DNA from: Crocosphaera sp.
Lineage (GTDB): Bacteria > Cyanobacteriota > Cyanobacteriia > Cyanobacteriales > Microcystaceae
Assembly: GCF_030064895.1 (NCBI RefSeq)
Contig: NZ_JASJEB010000062.1
Location: forward strand, 1-64,000
Direction: 5' to 3'
DNA: 64,000 nt
The position numbers were made by a program, and so were the translations under genes. The notes below the pieces were generated by a model that had not been told where the DNA came from, did no database searches, and saw nothing but the letters and a program-made list of their open reading frames with translations. The first letter of the stretch is position 1; every line of letters begins with the position of its first letter. This document shows positions 26,801-36,176 of the stretch, piece after piece.

Positions 26801-27211
26801 TTATGGAAATAAAATCAGAAAACCTTCTTGAGTAAAATGTTTATCATGACTCAAAACTTCTGTAATTTCTAATCGTTTCATCGTATTCATAGAAATACAA
26901 TCAGTCAAACTATATCCCTTATCTAAACGTTGTTGATATAGGGCAAATCCTAAACAAAAAGATTGATGACTTTGTTCGATGACTTGAATTTGATGATGGG
27001 TGAGAATACTTTGGACAAAAGTGACTGTTTTTTGCCTTAATTGATAACCAGATTTTGAATAAAAAGCTAGAACTTATCCCAAAATTTCTTCTGTTGTGAT
27101 TAATCGAGTTTGAGTCAAGGATTGACTCACTTGAATCACTCTCTCATACCAATCATCTTGAGGGTTAATTAAAGCAACCCAGTAAAAAGTATCAGCAAAA
27201 ACAAGTCTCAT
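26801..27211 (-). pseudogene. PIN-domain (VapC-type) toxin with one nonsense codon
   Basis: From ATG 27211 the minus strand encodes MRLVFADTFYWVALINPQDD (catalytic D7), the conserved TTEEILG, then TAA at 27076-27074. The same frame continues for another 90 codons, VLAFYSKSGYQLRQ to SLTDCISMNTM and HDKHFTQEGF, ending at 26801. Homologous PIN proteins have Glu near the stop position, so a single GAA to TAA change would explain it. The start overlaps the antitoxin stop as ATGA. Confidence 0.82.
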
Positions 27212-27516
27212 GAATTTATTTTCGGTGTTCCATAAATATAGTGGTCATGTTGTTCTGCACCATCTTTAGGAAGTTCTGATTTTTCATCTTCTGTCAAGTC
27301 TTCCATCAAATTTTGAGCAATTTCCCAAATTGGTTTATCTGTCTCTTGATCTGAAGTGGTAGCAGATTCTTCTAAATAGTTTGCAATAGTTGTTTTAAGA
27401 TTATTAACGACAATATCTAATGATTTAGCGGTTACTTTATACCCTTCAATTTCTGAACAGTAAGCAATGTAACCTGATTCATCTTTTTCGATTAGGATAT
27501 TGATTTTTTGTTTCAT
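27208..27516 (-). CDS. Antitoxin with a HicB-like N-terminus and VapB-like tail
   Basis: A 102-residue protein. Residues 1-50 resemble a HicB fold (INILIEKDESGYIAYCSEIE, then a YKVTAKSLDIVVNNL helix). Residues 60-102 (IWEIAQNLMEDLTEDEKSEL, then GAEQHDHYIYG) resemble tails of cyanobacterial antitoxins that pair with PIN toxins. It is coupled by ATGA to the disabled PIN gene. Confidence 0.78.
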   Translation of the reverse strand: MKQKINILIEKDESGYIAYCSEIEGYKVTAKSLDIVVNNLKTTIANYLEESATTSDQETDKPIWEIAQNLMEDLTEDEKSELPKDGAEQHDHYIYGTPKINS

Positions 27517-27744
27517 TATTACCTCTTTTAATGTTAAGGATCATTTTAAGCTATGAGCAAAGGAATATTAATCATTATGATACAAGGGAAAGCTTAGAAA
27601 GATGAAATTACTACCTCATAATTCAGCAAAATCTTAATAATGACAGATTAATTTAATATTTTGCCCTGTGAATAATTGCTTAAACCTGGGAATCTCTCGC
27701 TGATGGGTTTATTCTGCTTATATTGATAAAAAATAAGCGTTTTC

Positions 27745-27772
27745 TTGACAAATTTTGAGGGGGGGGTAGAAT
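27745..27772 (+). promoter_or_regulatory. Promoter with a G8 tract in its spacer
   Basis: TTGACA (27745-27750) and TAGAAT (27767-27772) are 16 bases apart, and the last eight spacer bases are G. It lies 76 bases upstream of the PEP-CTERM gene start. The surrounding region from 27517 otherwise holds no gene. Changes in the G-run would alter the -35/-10 spacing. Confidence 0.65.
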
Positions 27773-27848
27773 AAGGGCGTTTATTCTTTTTCAGTAATAA
27801 ATAAAGGATAAAAACCTGGTAAATTGCTTTATTTTGCCTGAAACGAAT

Positions 27849-28457
27849 ATGAACAAAACCACTTTAACCGCACTGACTGTTTTGGGTGTCTCTGCTACCT
27901 CCCTTTTGATCAGTAACTCTGCTCAAGCAGCACTTTTTTTTAACGTAACTGAAGATGGGGGAAATACCACTGTTACTCTAACTGGTATCGACTTTACTAC
28001 ATCTGGGTTAACTCCAGACTTTGTGACTTCTATCGTAGATACTTCTATCACTCCTTCATCTGGTAGTATTACCTATTCTGGAGCCACAGATACTTTTATT
28101 CCTTTAGATGGACCTGCTTTCATTATTCCAACATTTTCCTTTGGAACTGGTTCAGTTGAATCATCCGCTTTCGACTTAAGTTCTAGTAATCCTTTTATTA
28201 ACCTGGATGGACAGTTAGGGAATATTTATAGTCGTGCATCTTCTCCTATCCCTTCTGACTTTGTTGCCACCGCTACTTACGCTGGAACTATTGCCGATTT
28301 AGGGATAGACACGACACCACAGACAATTACTTGGTCAAATGGACAAGAGTTTCGTTTATTTCAACCTGTACCGTCTGCATCTACTCCTGAACCTGGAACG
28401 ATTTTAGGCTTATTAGCTTTCGGTTCTATGGGTGCATTAGCTCGCAAACGCAAATAA
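27849..28457 (+). CDS. PEP-CTERM sorting-domain exported protein
   Basis: A 202-residue protein with a signal peptide (MNKTTLTALTVLGVSATSLL then ISNSAQA) and a Ser/Thr-rich beta-type body. A C-terminal PEP-CTERM signal, TPEPGTILGLLAFGSMGALA followed by RKRK, is processed by an exosortase. Such proteins are sent to the cell surface or extracellular matrix. ATG 27849 gives a correct signal peptide and is preferred over TTG 27834. Confidence 0.88.
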   Translation: MNKTTLTALTVLGVSATSLLISNSAQAALFFNVTEDGGNTTVTLTGIDFTTSGLTPDFVTSIVDTSITPSSGSITYSGATDTFIPLDGPAFIIPTFSFGTGSVESSAFDLSSSNPFINLDGQLGNIYSRASSPIPSDFVATATYAGTIADLGIDTTPQTITWSNGQEFRLFQPVPSASTPEPGTILGLLAFGSMGALARKRK

Positions 28458-28463
28458 CGTTAG

Positions 28464-28491
28464 TTCGGAGTGCGGAGTTCGGAGTTCGGAG
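28464..28491. repeat. Four tandem TTCGGAG heptamers
   Basis: TTCGGAG, TGCGGAG, TTCGGAG, TTCGGAG follow the PEP-CTERM stop by 6 bases. This is STRR-type heptamer repetition. A separate hairpin at 28584-28609 (AAACCCCGT...ACGGAGTTT) may terminate transcription. Confidence 0.75.
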
Positions 28492-28639
28492 TTATGATTT
28501 TTTAAACGAGAGAATGAGGGTTTGATATTTCTGATTTGAGTCAGTTTTCTACAAATCTACTTATATCGAACTCAGGTTAAATAAAACCCCGTCGTTAACT
28601 ACGGAGTTTAAATAAAACATAAATTTCGGTGTGAGGAAG

Positions 28640-29461
28640 GTTTAAACCCCTTCTTTTTTTTGTATATTCCTAACCTTTTCAATGTCTAACTGTAGGTTTC
28701 AGCTACCTGTTCAACTGTTAACCCCAATGCTAATAAACGAGGGACAGTTTCTAGTTTATTCTCAAGTATTCCCTCCTCGCGGCCTTCTTCAAGAACATCC
28801 TGAAAATACCGAGTTTACTTTAATTCATCTAAACTAAACTAAACATCGCTTCTACCTCCCTACGGGTTAAACGGGGTAATTTATAAACAAGAATTGTCTC
28901 TATTAATTGTAAAAGTTCTTCAGGCTTTTGGTCTGGCGTTAACTCGTTTCTGACTCTTTGAATCAGTTGACGGGTAAGATCAATAGCTTCTGCTTCAGGT
29001 AAAGTAATTAACTGTACAGTTGCTAAACCAATTGAACTTTGATTAAGGTTTTCTAGTTCATCCAAATAAAGGCGAGTCACCCTACCAGAAGTTAACATAT
29101 CTCGATAGTGTTCAATATTATCTGTGTCCACTCGACGGTTAGGATAGATGATTACACCACGCCAATCATTGGTTAACTCGGTTTGACTGAGATATGAGAA
29201 TATTTCCGCAAAAAAGCGACCATAAAAGTCATCATCCTTTTGAAACTGTACCTCACAAAAGTAAATCGGTACATGAGGATTATTATTTTGCGGTAGAAAT
29301 ATCCCGTCAATGCGAAAAGATAACTGCTTAACCTCTAGGGAGTTAAAACAAACCGACTCGAAACAATAGTTATTTGCTTCCGTTGCAGGAAGTTGAATCA
29401 GTTCAAAGAAAATAGACGGAAAAGATTGAAAGATAGGATAAAAGATGGTATCTGTTTTCAT
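28640..29461 (-). pseudogene. Rpn-family nuclease/transposase (DUF2887), copy 1, frameshifted
   Basis: From ATG 29461 the frame encodes 210 residues of the recombination-promoting nuclease family. It has a PD-(D/E)XK core in LSFRIDGIFLP and VPIYFCEVQFQKDDDFYGRF, then ends at 28829 as FSLV. Compared with copy 2, an extra GTTTA (TAAAC on the plus strand, three copies at 28830-28844) shifts the frame where copy 2 continues FSLDELKQ. The displaced C-terminal homology is readable to about 28640. Confidence 0.82.
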
Positions 29462-29495
29462 GCTTTCATTGTACCTTTATAGGTGTGAGTAAGGT

Positions 29496-30425
29496 TTAAA
29501 GCCCTTCCTTTTTTTGTATATTTCTAACCTGTTCAATGTCTAACTGTAAAGCTTCGGCAACCTGTTCAACCGTTAACTCTAATGCTAATAAACGAGGGAC
29601 AGTTTCTAATGCTTTGTCAAGTCTTCCCTCATCGCGACCTTCTTGACGACCTTCTTCACGGCCTTCCTCAAGAACATCCTGAAAATATCGAGTTTGCTTT
29701 AATTCATCTAAACTAAACATTGCTTCTACCTCCCTACGAGTTAAACGGGGTAATTTATAAACAAGAACCGTTTCTATTAATTGTAAAAGTTCTTCGGGCT
29801 TTTGGTCTGACGTTAACTCATTTCTGACTCGTTGAATAAGTTGACGAGTAGTATCAATAGCTTCTGTTTCAGGTAAAGTGATTAACTGTACTGTTGCTAA
29901 ACCAATTGAAATTTGATTAAGGTTTTCTAATTCATCCAAATAAAGGCGAGTCACCTTACCAGAACTTAACATATAGCAATAGACAGGCTAGTTAGGACAC
30001 ATAAATTATATTTTAAGGGAACAGGGAACAGGGAACAGGGAACAGAAAAATGTCCTAATAGCTTTGGCGACTGCTATATCTCGATAGCGTTCGATGTTAT
30101 CCGTTTCCACTCGACGACTAGGATAGATAATTACACCACGCCAATCATTCGTTAAATCGGTTTTACTCAAATACATGAATATTTCTGCAAAAAAGCGACC
30201 ATAAAAGTCATTATCCTTTTGAAACTGTACCTCACAGAAATAAATCGGTACATGAGGATTATTATTTTGCGGTAGAAATACCCCGTCAATGCGGAAAGAT
30301 AACTGCTTAACCTCTACTGAGTCAAAATAATAGTTATTTGCTTCCGTTGCAGGAAGTTGAATTAGTTCAAAGAAGATAGACGGAAAAGATTGAAAGAGAC
30401 GATAAAATATAGTATCTGTTTTCAT
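29496..30425 (-). pseudogene. Rpn-family nuclease/transposase (DUF2887), copy 2, split by an insertion
   Basis: This gene has the same N-terminus as copy 1 (MKTDTIFYRLFQSFPSIFFE) from 30425 and the complete C-terminus ending in QVRNIQKKEGL at 29496. The latter includes the charged EEGREEGRQEGRDEG stretch. The reading frame is interrupted between 29972 and 30079 by a 103-bp insertion with inverted ends that introduces stops. Without it the product would be about 274 residues. It is a tandem duplicate of copy 1. Confidence 0.85.
29974..30076. mobile_element. 103-bp MITE-like insertion in the Rpn gene
   Basis: Terminal inverted repeats of about 27 bases (TAGCAATAGACAGG...TTAGGACA and its imperfect complement ending GACTGCTA) enclose four GGGAACA heptamers (30017-30044). 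The element is flanked by TA on both sides (29972-29973 and 30077-30078). Copy 1 of the host gene lacks it, which fixes the boundaries. It has no coding capacity. Confidence 0.85.
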
Positions 30426-30523
30426 GCCTCTATTTTACGTTTAATCCTGATGCGTCAAAATGTTACTATTTTTAATTGGTGGGCGTGTAGCGCATCCCCT
30501 CCCTTCATTGAAAAAAATAGACT

Positions 30524-31972
30524 ATGACATCTATCCGCGAACTCCATCAACAATTAGTCAACAAAGAACGATCTGCCGTTGAGATTACCACAGAAGCCTT
30601 AGAAAGAATCAACGCAGTCGATAAACAAGTTAAAAGTTTCCTACAAGTTACCGCCGATCACGCCCTGGAAACCGCCAAAAAAGTCGATGCCAAAATCGCC
30701 AATAACGAAGAAATTGGCCTGTTAGCTGGTATTCCCATCGGCATCAAAGATAATATGTGTACCACAGGCATTAAAACAACCTGTGGGTCGCAAATTTTAG
30801 CTGATTTTGTCCCTCCCTACGAATCCACCGTCACCCAAAAATTAAAAGATGCAGGGGCCGTCATGGTGGGCAAAACCAACCTGGATGAGTTTGCTATGGG
30901 TAGTTCCACCGAAAACTCCGGTTATCAAGTCACCGCTAACCCTTGGGATCTTTCCAGGGTTCCAGGGGGATCATCCGGGGGATCAGCCGCAGCCGTAGCC
31001 GCCTCAGAATGCGTTGTCTCCCTCGGTTCTGATACAGGGGGTTCGATCCGTCAACCAGCCTCTTTATGTGGCGTAGTGGGGCTAAAACCCACCTATGGTT
31101 TGGTGTCTCGCTATGGGTTGGTAGCTTATGCCTCTTCTCTGGATCAAATTGGACCCTTTTCCCGCAACGTAGAAGACGCAGCCATCTTATTAGGGGCGAT
31201 CGCAGGTTACGATGCCAAAGATTCCACCAGCATTAACACACCCATACCCGACTATACCCAATTCCTCAAACCCTCTTTAGAAGGGTTAACCGTGGGAGTG
31301 ATTGATGAAACCTTTGGGGAAGGATTAGATCCTGTGGTGGCTAAAACCGTTCAAGAAGCGATCGCCCATCTGAAAACGTTAGGGGCAAAGGTAGTTAATA
31401 TTTCCTGTCCCCGTTTCCGTTATGGTTTGCCTGCATACTATATCATCGCCCCCTCAGAAGCATCCTCAAATTTAGCCCGTTACGACGCAGTAAAATACGG
31501 TATTCGTGAAGATGCAGATACCCTCATCGATATGTACACCAAAACTCGGGCCAAAGGATTTGGAAATGAGGTGAAACGACGCATTATGATCGGAACTTAT
31601 ACCTTATCCGCCGGTTATTATGACGCTTATTATCTGAAAGCGCAAAAAGTTCGCACCTTAATTAAACAAGATTTTGATGCAGGGTTTGAGAAGGTTGATG
31701 TATTAGTTTGTCCTACCTCTCCTACAACCGCATTTAAAGCAGGGGAAAAAACATCTGACCCCTTGAGTATGTATCTGTCTGATTTAATGACTATTCCAGT
31801 TAATTTAGCTGGTTTACCAGGGATGAGTATTCCTTGTGGGTTCGATGAGCAAAATCTACCCATTGGCTTACAATTAATCGGTAATGTTCTGGAAGAAGGG
31901 AAACTATTTCAAGTAGCTTATGCTTATGAACAGTCTACAAATTGGCACAATCAATTACCTCCTTTAAAGTAA
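30524..31972 (+). CDS. gatA: Aspartyl/glutamyl-tRNA amidotransferase subunit A
   Basis: The 482-residue amidase subunit of GatCAB supplies ammonia from glutamine to convert Glu-tRNA(Gln) to Gln-tRNA(Gln). The Ser-cis-Ser-Lys triad is present: K75 in [10 protein letters not shown]150 in [10 protein letters not shown] and S174 in [13 protein letters not shown]. The length is normal. gatB and gatC are not in the window, as is common in cyanobacteria. An alpha/beta hydrolase gene follows after 46 bases. Confidence 0.97.
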   Translation: MTSIRELHQQLVNKERSAVEITTEALERINAVDKQVKSFLQVTADHALETAKKVDAKIANNEEIGLLAGIPIGIKDNMCTTGIKTTCGSQILADFVPPYESTVTQKLKDAGAVMVGKTNLDEFAMGSSTENSGYQVTANPWDLSRVPGGSSGGSAAAVAASECVVSLGSDTGGSIRQPASLCGVVGLKPTYGLVSRYGLVAYASSLDQIGPFSRNVEDAAILLGAIAGYDAKDSTSINTPIPDYTQFLKPSLEGLTVGVIDETFGEGLDPVVAKTVQEAIAHLKTLGAKVVNISCPRFRYGLPAYYIIAPSEASSNLARYDAVKYGIREDADTLIDMYTKTRAKGFGNEVKRRIMIGTYTLSAGYYDAYYLKAQKVRTLIKQDFDAGFEKVDVLVCPTSPTTAFKAGEKTSDPLSMYLSDLMTIPVNLAGLPGMSIPCGFDEQNLPIGLQLIGNVLEEGKLFQVAYAYEQSTNWHNQLPPLK

Positions 31973-32018
31973 GGTGAATAGAATATATTAATGTGCAAAA
32001 ATTGAGGATAATCCCTGA

Positions 32019-32906
32019 ATGTTAAATAACCTTCTTTTGAAAGGATTACTAACTGGTGTTGGTGTAGGAGTGATAGCCTATCTATCTCTTTGTGTTGCTT
32101 TGATTTGGGGTCAAAATCGACTGATTCTAAAACCTTCTTTCTCCATAAATACAACTCCTAATGAGTTAGGAATGTCTTATGAAGATGTCTGGTTACCGGT
32201 TACGACTCCTCAAGGCAACATAGAAAAAGTACATGGTTGGTGGATTAACCCTAATACTTATCCAGAAAAAGTCTTATTATATTTACACGGTATTGGTGGC
32301 AATGTTAGCTACAATTTAAGCACAGTTCAAACCTATTATGATCAGGGATATTCTATTCTGATTATTGATTATCGAGGTTATGGCCTCAGTAAAGGTCAAT
32401 TTCCCAGAGAGGCAGAAATATACCGTGATTCTCAAATAGCATGGGATTATTTAACCGAAGAACGTCAAATTAAACCGCAAAATATCTTTATTTATGGTCA
32501 TTCTTTGGGTGGGGCAGTAGCCATTGATTTAGCAGTTCGTCAACCAGACGCAGCCGGTGTTATTGTTGAAAATACCTTTACTTCTATGATGGATATGATT
32601 AATTATTCAGGGTTAATTTATCAACTATTTCCTGGCAAATTATTGTTACATCAACGCTTTGATTCTTTAGGAAAATTATCCTCATTAAAAGTTCCTTTAC
32701 TGTTGATTCATGGAACTAGCGATCGCACTGTTCCACATACCATGAGTGAAACCCTTTTTAAAACAGCTAATGTTCCCAAAAAACTTATCCTAGTTGAAGG
32801 TGCTGATCACGTTAATATTAGTGCGATAGCCCCTGAAATATACATCAAAGGTTTACAAGAATTTGAAAAATTAGTGACTCAAAATCAGACAAAGTTAGCT
32901 TTCTAG
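32019..32906 (+). CDS. Membrane-anchored alpha/beta hydrolase
   Basis: This 295-residue protein has an N-terminal membrane segment (about 7-28, LKGLLTGVGVGVIAYLSLCV) and an alpha/beta hydrolase domain of the BEM46/ABHD13-like type. Visible are LLYLHGIGGNVSYN (oxyanion), IFIYGHSLGGAVAIDLA (nucleophile Ser), LLIHGTSDRTVP (Asp) and EGADHVNI (His). The triad is complete, so it is probably active; the substrate is unknown. It may be co-transcribed with gatA. Confidence 0.85.
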   Translation: MLNNLLLKGLLTGVGVGVIAYLSLCVALIWGQNRLILKPSFSINTTPNELGMSYEDVWLPVTTPQGNIEKVHGWWINPNTYPEKVLLYLHGIGGNVSYNLSTVQTYYDQGYSILIIDYRGYGLSKGQFPREAEIYRDSQIAWDYLTEERQIKPQNIFIYGHSLGGAVAIDLAVRQPDAAGVIVENTFTSMMDMINYSGLIYQLFPGKLLLHQRFDSLGKLSSLKVPLLLIHGTSDRTVPHTMSETLFKTANVPKKLILVEGADHVNISAIAPEIYIKGLQEFEKLVTQNQTKLAF

Positions 32907-33003
32907 TTTTACTTTTTATGTCTTCAAACTATCATTCCGAGGAAAGAGAAATCTCTGTAACTTTCTAATTATAATATGGAGTTTTATAGAAATAATCAAA
33001 AAT

Positions 33004-33462
33004 TTAAGGATTACCCATAAAGAATGTTCTAAAACCTGCCGTTGCTATTGCCCCAGCTAAAAGTACAATTAAAGCCCAAACTTGATTTTTTTGGGTTCCC
33101 TCAACTGATTGTAATCGTTCATTCATTCCCTCAACTTTTTCGGTTAGTTTTGTCTGTCCTATTTCTAGACTGTTAAGACGTTCTTCTACTTTCTCAAATT
33201 TAGTCTCGAATTTCTGCTCAAGTGCATCTATTTTAGACTCAAACTTCTTATCAAGTGCATCAAATTTAGCCTCGAACTTCTGATCAAGTGCATCAAATTT
33301 AGCCTCAAATTTCTGGTCAAGTGCATCAAATTTAGCCTCAAATTTCTGGTCAAGTGCATCTATTTTAGTGTCGATTTTTTCATCAAGTTTATCTAACTTA
33401 CTATTGATATTTTTTAAAAGTTCTTCTAGGGAGTATTCCACTGCGATGGGTGTTTGACTCAT
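33004..33462 (-). CDS. Coiled-coil protein with a C-terminal membrane anchor
   Basis: The 152-residue product is almost wholly a coiled coil built from 11-residue units of the form ALDQKFEAKFD (about residues 25-85, hendecads). A C-terminal hydrophobic segment, VWALIVLLAGAIATAGF, follows. DNA repeats underlie the units and copy number may vary. No function can be assigned; tail-anchored coiled coils often act as tethers. Confidence 0.75.
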   Translation of the reverse strand: MSQTPIAVEYSLEELLKNINSKLDKLDEKIDTKIDALDQKFEAKFDALDQKFEAKFDALDQKFEAKFDALDKKFESKIDALEQKFETKFEKVEERLNSLEIGQTKLTEKVEGMNERLQSVEGTQKNQVWALIVLLAGAIATAGFRTFFMGNP

Positions 33463-33613
33463 GAATTAAATTCCTTAATGAACTGGACAATGATCATATT
33501 ATCATTATACAATAGTCCAAAAAATTAGTAAGTTAAAATCAAAGATAGTTAATCTGAAAATTTTACACAACTAATAAATTATCTAAAAACTATTGAATAT
33601 TGAAACAAAATCA

Positions 33614-34630
33614 ATGGCTTGGTCAAGAGGAAAAACATTAAAAAATAATAGATATATCATTCAAGAAATCCTTGGAAAAGGAAGATTCTCTCTTACTTAT
33701 TTAGCTAAAAATAGTCAAAATGATGATAAATTTGTTATTAAAACAGCAAAAGATGTATTTTTAAATTTAGGTAAATTCAAAGAATTACAAAACAGTTTAT
33801 CTGAAGAAGCAGTTAAATTAGCAAAATGTCATCATCCCCATATTGTTGAGATTAAAGATACTTTTTACGAAGATAATATTTATTGTATTGTCATGGAATA
33901 TATTAGTGGAAAAACTTTAGATAAAAGAGATAACAAAATCATCTCAGAAAAGGAAGCATTAAATTATATTCAACAAATAGGAAACGCTTTAATAGAAGTG
34001 CATAATCATCAATTATTACATCGAGATATTAGACCTGGAAATATTATCATCCGTACGGGAAAAGCAGAAGCAGTATTAATTGACTTTGGTTTAGCACTAA
34101 ATTTTGATCATGAATTAACCAAAACTAGAACCGAAGAATTAGCAAAAGGTTTTGCCCCTATTGAATGTTATTATCGTGACGGCAAACGGTCAGCTTATAC
34201 AGATATTTATTCTCTCGGGGCAAATTTATACGAATTATTGACAGGAACAACTCCAGTTAGTGCTATTGAACGTAAACTGGAAAATAAACTCTTAATTCCC
34301 CCAAAAACTATTAATTCTGCTATTAGCGATCGCACTAATCATGCTATTTTGAACGCAATGGAACTTGAAGCAAGCGATCGCCCTCAATCAGTACAAGATT
34401 GGTTGAAACAGTTGGATTTATCTCCCAATGGGGTGAAAATATCCTCAAATTCAGGGTTTTCTATTCGTGCTATCAATTGGACTGTGTTCTGGACTGCGAT
34501 CGCTGCGATCGCTGCCTTATTAACTGCATTGGGACTTCCCCAAATAGTTGAAACATTGTTAACACCCCAATCCACTCCTACTCCTACTCCTACTGTTTCC
34601 CCTAGTCCTTCTTCTTCGTCTCAACCTTAA
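33614..34630 (+). CDS. Ser/Thr protein kinase 1, single membrane segment
   Basis: A 338-residue Hanks-type kinase. It has GKGRFSLTYLAK (P-loop), FVIKTAKD (ATP-anchoring Lys), LLHRDIRPGNIII (catalytic loop) and LIDFGLAL (Mg loop). The usual catalytic-loop Lys (HRDxKPxN) is Arg here. A membrane segment (about 288-312) and a short TPTPT-type tail follow. ATG 33614 gives M-A-W, matching the second kinase, and is preferred over TTG 33593. Confidence 0.85.
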   Translation: MAWSRGKTLKNNRYIIQEILGKGRFSLTYLAKNSQNDDKFVIKTAKDVFLNLGKFKELQNSLSEEAVKLAKCHHPHIVEIKDTFYEDNIYCIVMEYISGKTLDKRDNKIISEKEALNYIQQIGNALIEVHNHQLLHRDIRPGNIIIRTGKAEAVLIDFGLALNFDHELTKTRTEELAKGFAPIECYYRDGKRSAYTDIYSLGANLYELLTGTTPVSAIERKLENKLLIPPKTINSAISDRTNHAILNAMELEASDRPQSVQDWLKQLDLSPNGVKISSNSGFSIRAINWTVFWTAIAAIAALLTALGLPQIVETLLTPQSTPTPTPTVSPSPSSSSQP

Positions 34631-34663
34631 AGCTTTTTCCAAATTCATTATCATTGAAGTTTA

Positions 34664-34880
34664 ATAGTACAAATAAATCTTTATAAAGATATTTATGTAT
34701 TGCTTGAGAGTTGAAAATTCTCTTGTTTTTATTATCTTGGCTGTTTTTTAGTACACAAAAACCTTTATAAAAATATTTATGTATTGTTTGAGAGTTGAAA
34801 GTCCTCTTATTTTTATTATCTTGGTTGCTTTATAGTACACAAAAACCTTTATAAAGATATTTATGTATTGTTTTAAAGAC
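34664..34880. repeat. 84-bp tandem repeat, about 2.5 copies
   Basis: The block around CTTTATAAAGATATTTATGT recurs at exactly 84-base steps (34679, 34763, 34847), with AGAGTTGAAA and TTTTTATTATCTTGG shared between the first two copies. It fills the gap between the two kinase genes. No gene is present. Confidence 0.85.
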
Positions 34881-34940
34881 AAAGTTCCATTTTCTTGTTT
34901 TCCTCGAGTACAATTTCAGAGAAAGATGTAAAACAATGTT

Positions 34941-36167
34941 ATGGTTTGGCAAACTGGCCAAAAATTACAGGGAGGAAAATACGAAATTATCAAAGTCTTG
35001 GGACGAGGAGGGTTTGGTATCACTTACCATGCGCGTCACATAAAGCTCAATACAGAAGTTGTCATCAAAACCCCTGATCTCCTGCAAAAAAAAGATATTG
35101 AATATGAACAATATGTAAAGCAATTTCAGGATGAAGCGCAAAGATTAGCCAAATTTTCAACTAAACCACATCCTCACATTGTTAAAGTTCGAGATTATTT
35201 CCTAGAAGACACATTACCCTGTTTAGTGATGGATTTTATCAGGGGACAAACCTTAATGGAGATTATCAAAACTCAAGGGCGTTTGTCAGAAGCACAATGT
35301 TTAATCTATATTCGTCAGATTGGCAAAGCTTTAGAAACCATACATCAAGCCAAAATGGTGCATCGAGATGTCCATCCTGGGAATATTATGATTCAAGATG
35401 GTGAGGCTATCTTGATTGATTTTGGCATCGCTAGAAACATTATTCCTGCAACTCAAAGTATTACAAGTAACGCCGCAAACCCCAGTTTTGCACCCTACGA
35501 ACAGATATATCGAGGCAGTAAGGAACGTCAATACACCATTGATGTTTATATCCTTGCTGCTACGTTTTACTATGCTGTTACAGCAGAACTTCCCACTCCT
35601 TCGATGCAAAGAAAGTTAGATAAAAACAGTATTCTTCTTCCTCCTAAACAAATTAATAATCAACTCAGTGAACATATTAATGAGGTTATCCTAGAGGGAA
35701 TGGCATTAGAAAAAGAAGATCGTCCCCAGTCTATCTCAGCATGGCTTGGGTTATTAGAATCCTCTCAACCACCTCCTTCTGTTGCGCCAGAGTATCGAAA
35801 AGAGCAGATTAAACCAAAACCAAAACCAAAACCAAAACCACCACCACCTAGAAGTGTTAATGTACGTCTTCCGTTGTGGCTTGCGGCATTGACATGTATA
35901 TGGAAATGGGCATGGGAATTGGCATCGGCATGGGAATTGGCATTATTGGCATTTGCATGGGCATTTGCATGGGTATGGCCATCGGCATTTCCATTACCAT
36001 TGGCATGGGGATTGACAGGTCTATTGGAATCGGCATTGAAAAAGCTAAAAGAAAAAAATTTTAGTCGAACTCATCAATTTTTAATCCTTTCAGGTGTTAG
36101 TTTAAGTGGGATAGGTTTAGGTTATTTAATATTTAGTTATTTTGGGGACGTTTTGGACGTTGAATGA
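34941..36167 (+). CDS. Ser/Thr protein kinase 2 with a repetitive membrane domain
   Basis: A 408-residue Hanks-type kinase. It has GRGGFGITYHAR, VVIKTPD, MVHRDVHPGNIMI (the usual Lys of HRDxKPxN is His) and LIDFGIARN. A KPKPKPKPKPPPP linker (about 292-305) leads to a hydrophobic low-complexity stretch rich in WA, WE and LA (about 318-355) encoded by TGGGCATT-like DNA repeats. A final membrane segment (LILSGVSLSGIGLGYLIFSY) follows. It begins M-V-W like kinase 1. Confidence 0.85.
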   Translation: MVWQTGQKLQGGKYEIIKVLGRGGFGITYHARHIKLNTEVVIKTPDLLQKKDIEYEQYVKQFQDEAQRLAKFSTKPHPHIVKVRDYFLEDTLPCLVMDFIRGQTLMEIIKTQGRLSEAQCLIYIRQIGKALETIHQAKMVHRDVHPGNIMIQDGEAILIDFGIARNIIPATQSITSNAANPSFAPYEQIYRGSKERQYTIDVYILAATFYYAVTAELPTPSMQRKLDKNSILLPPKQINNQLSEHINEVILEGMALEKEDRPQSISAWLGLLESSQPPPSVAPEYRKEQIKPKPKPKPKPPPPRSVNVRLPLWLAALTCIWKWAWELASAWELALLAFAWAFAWVWPSAFPLPLAWGLTGLLESALKKLKEKNFSRTHQFLILSGVSLSGIGLGYLIFSYFGDVLDVE

Positions 36168-36176
36168 AGTATTTTA

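Noticed and set aside
31050-31860. GGGTTCGAT-like motifs resembling tRNA T-arms
   Set aside because: They lie within gatA coding sequence and no cloverleaf can be formed around them.
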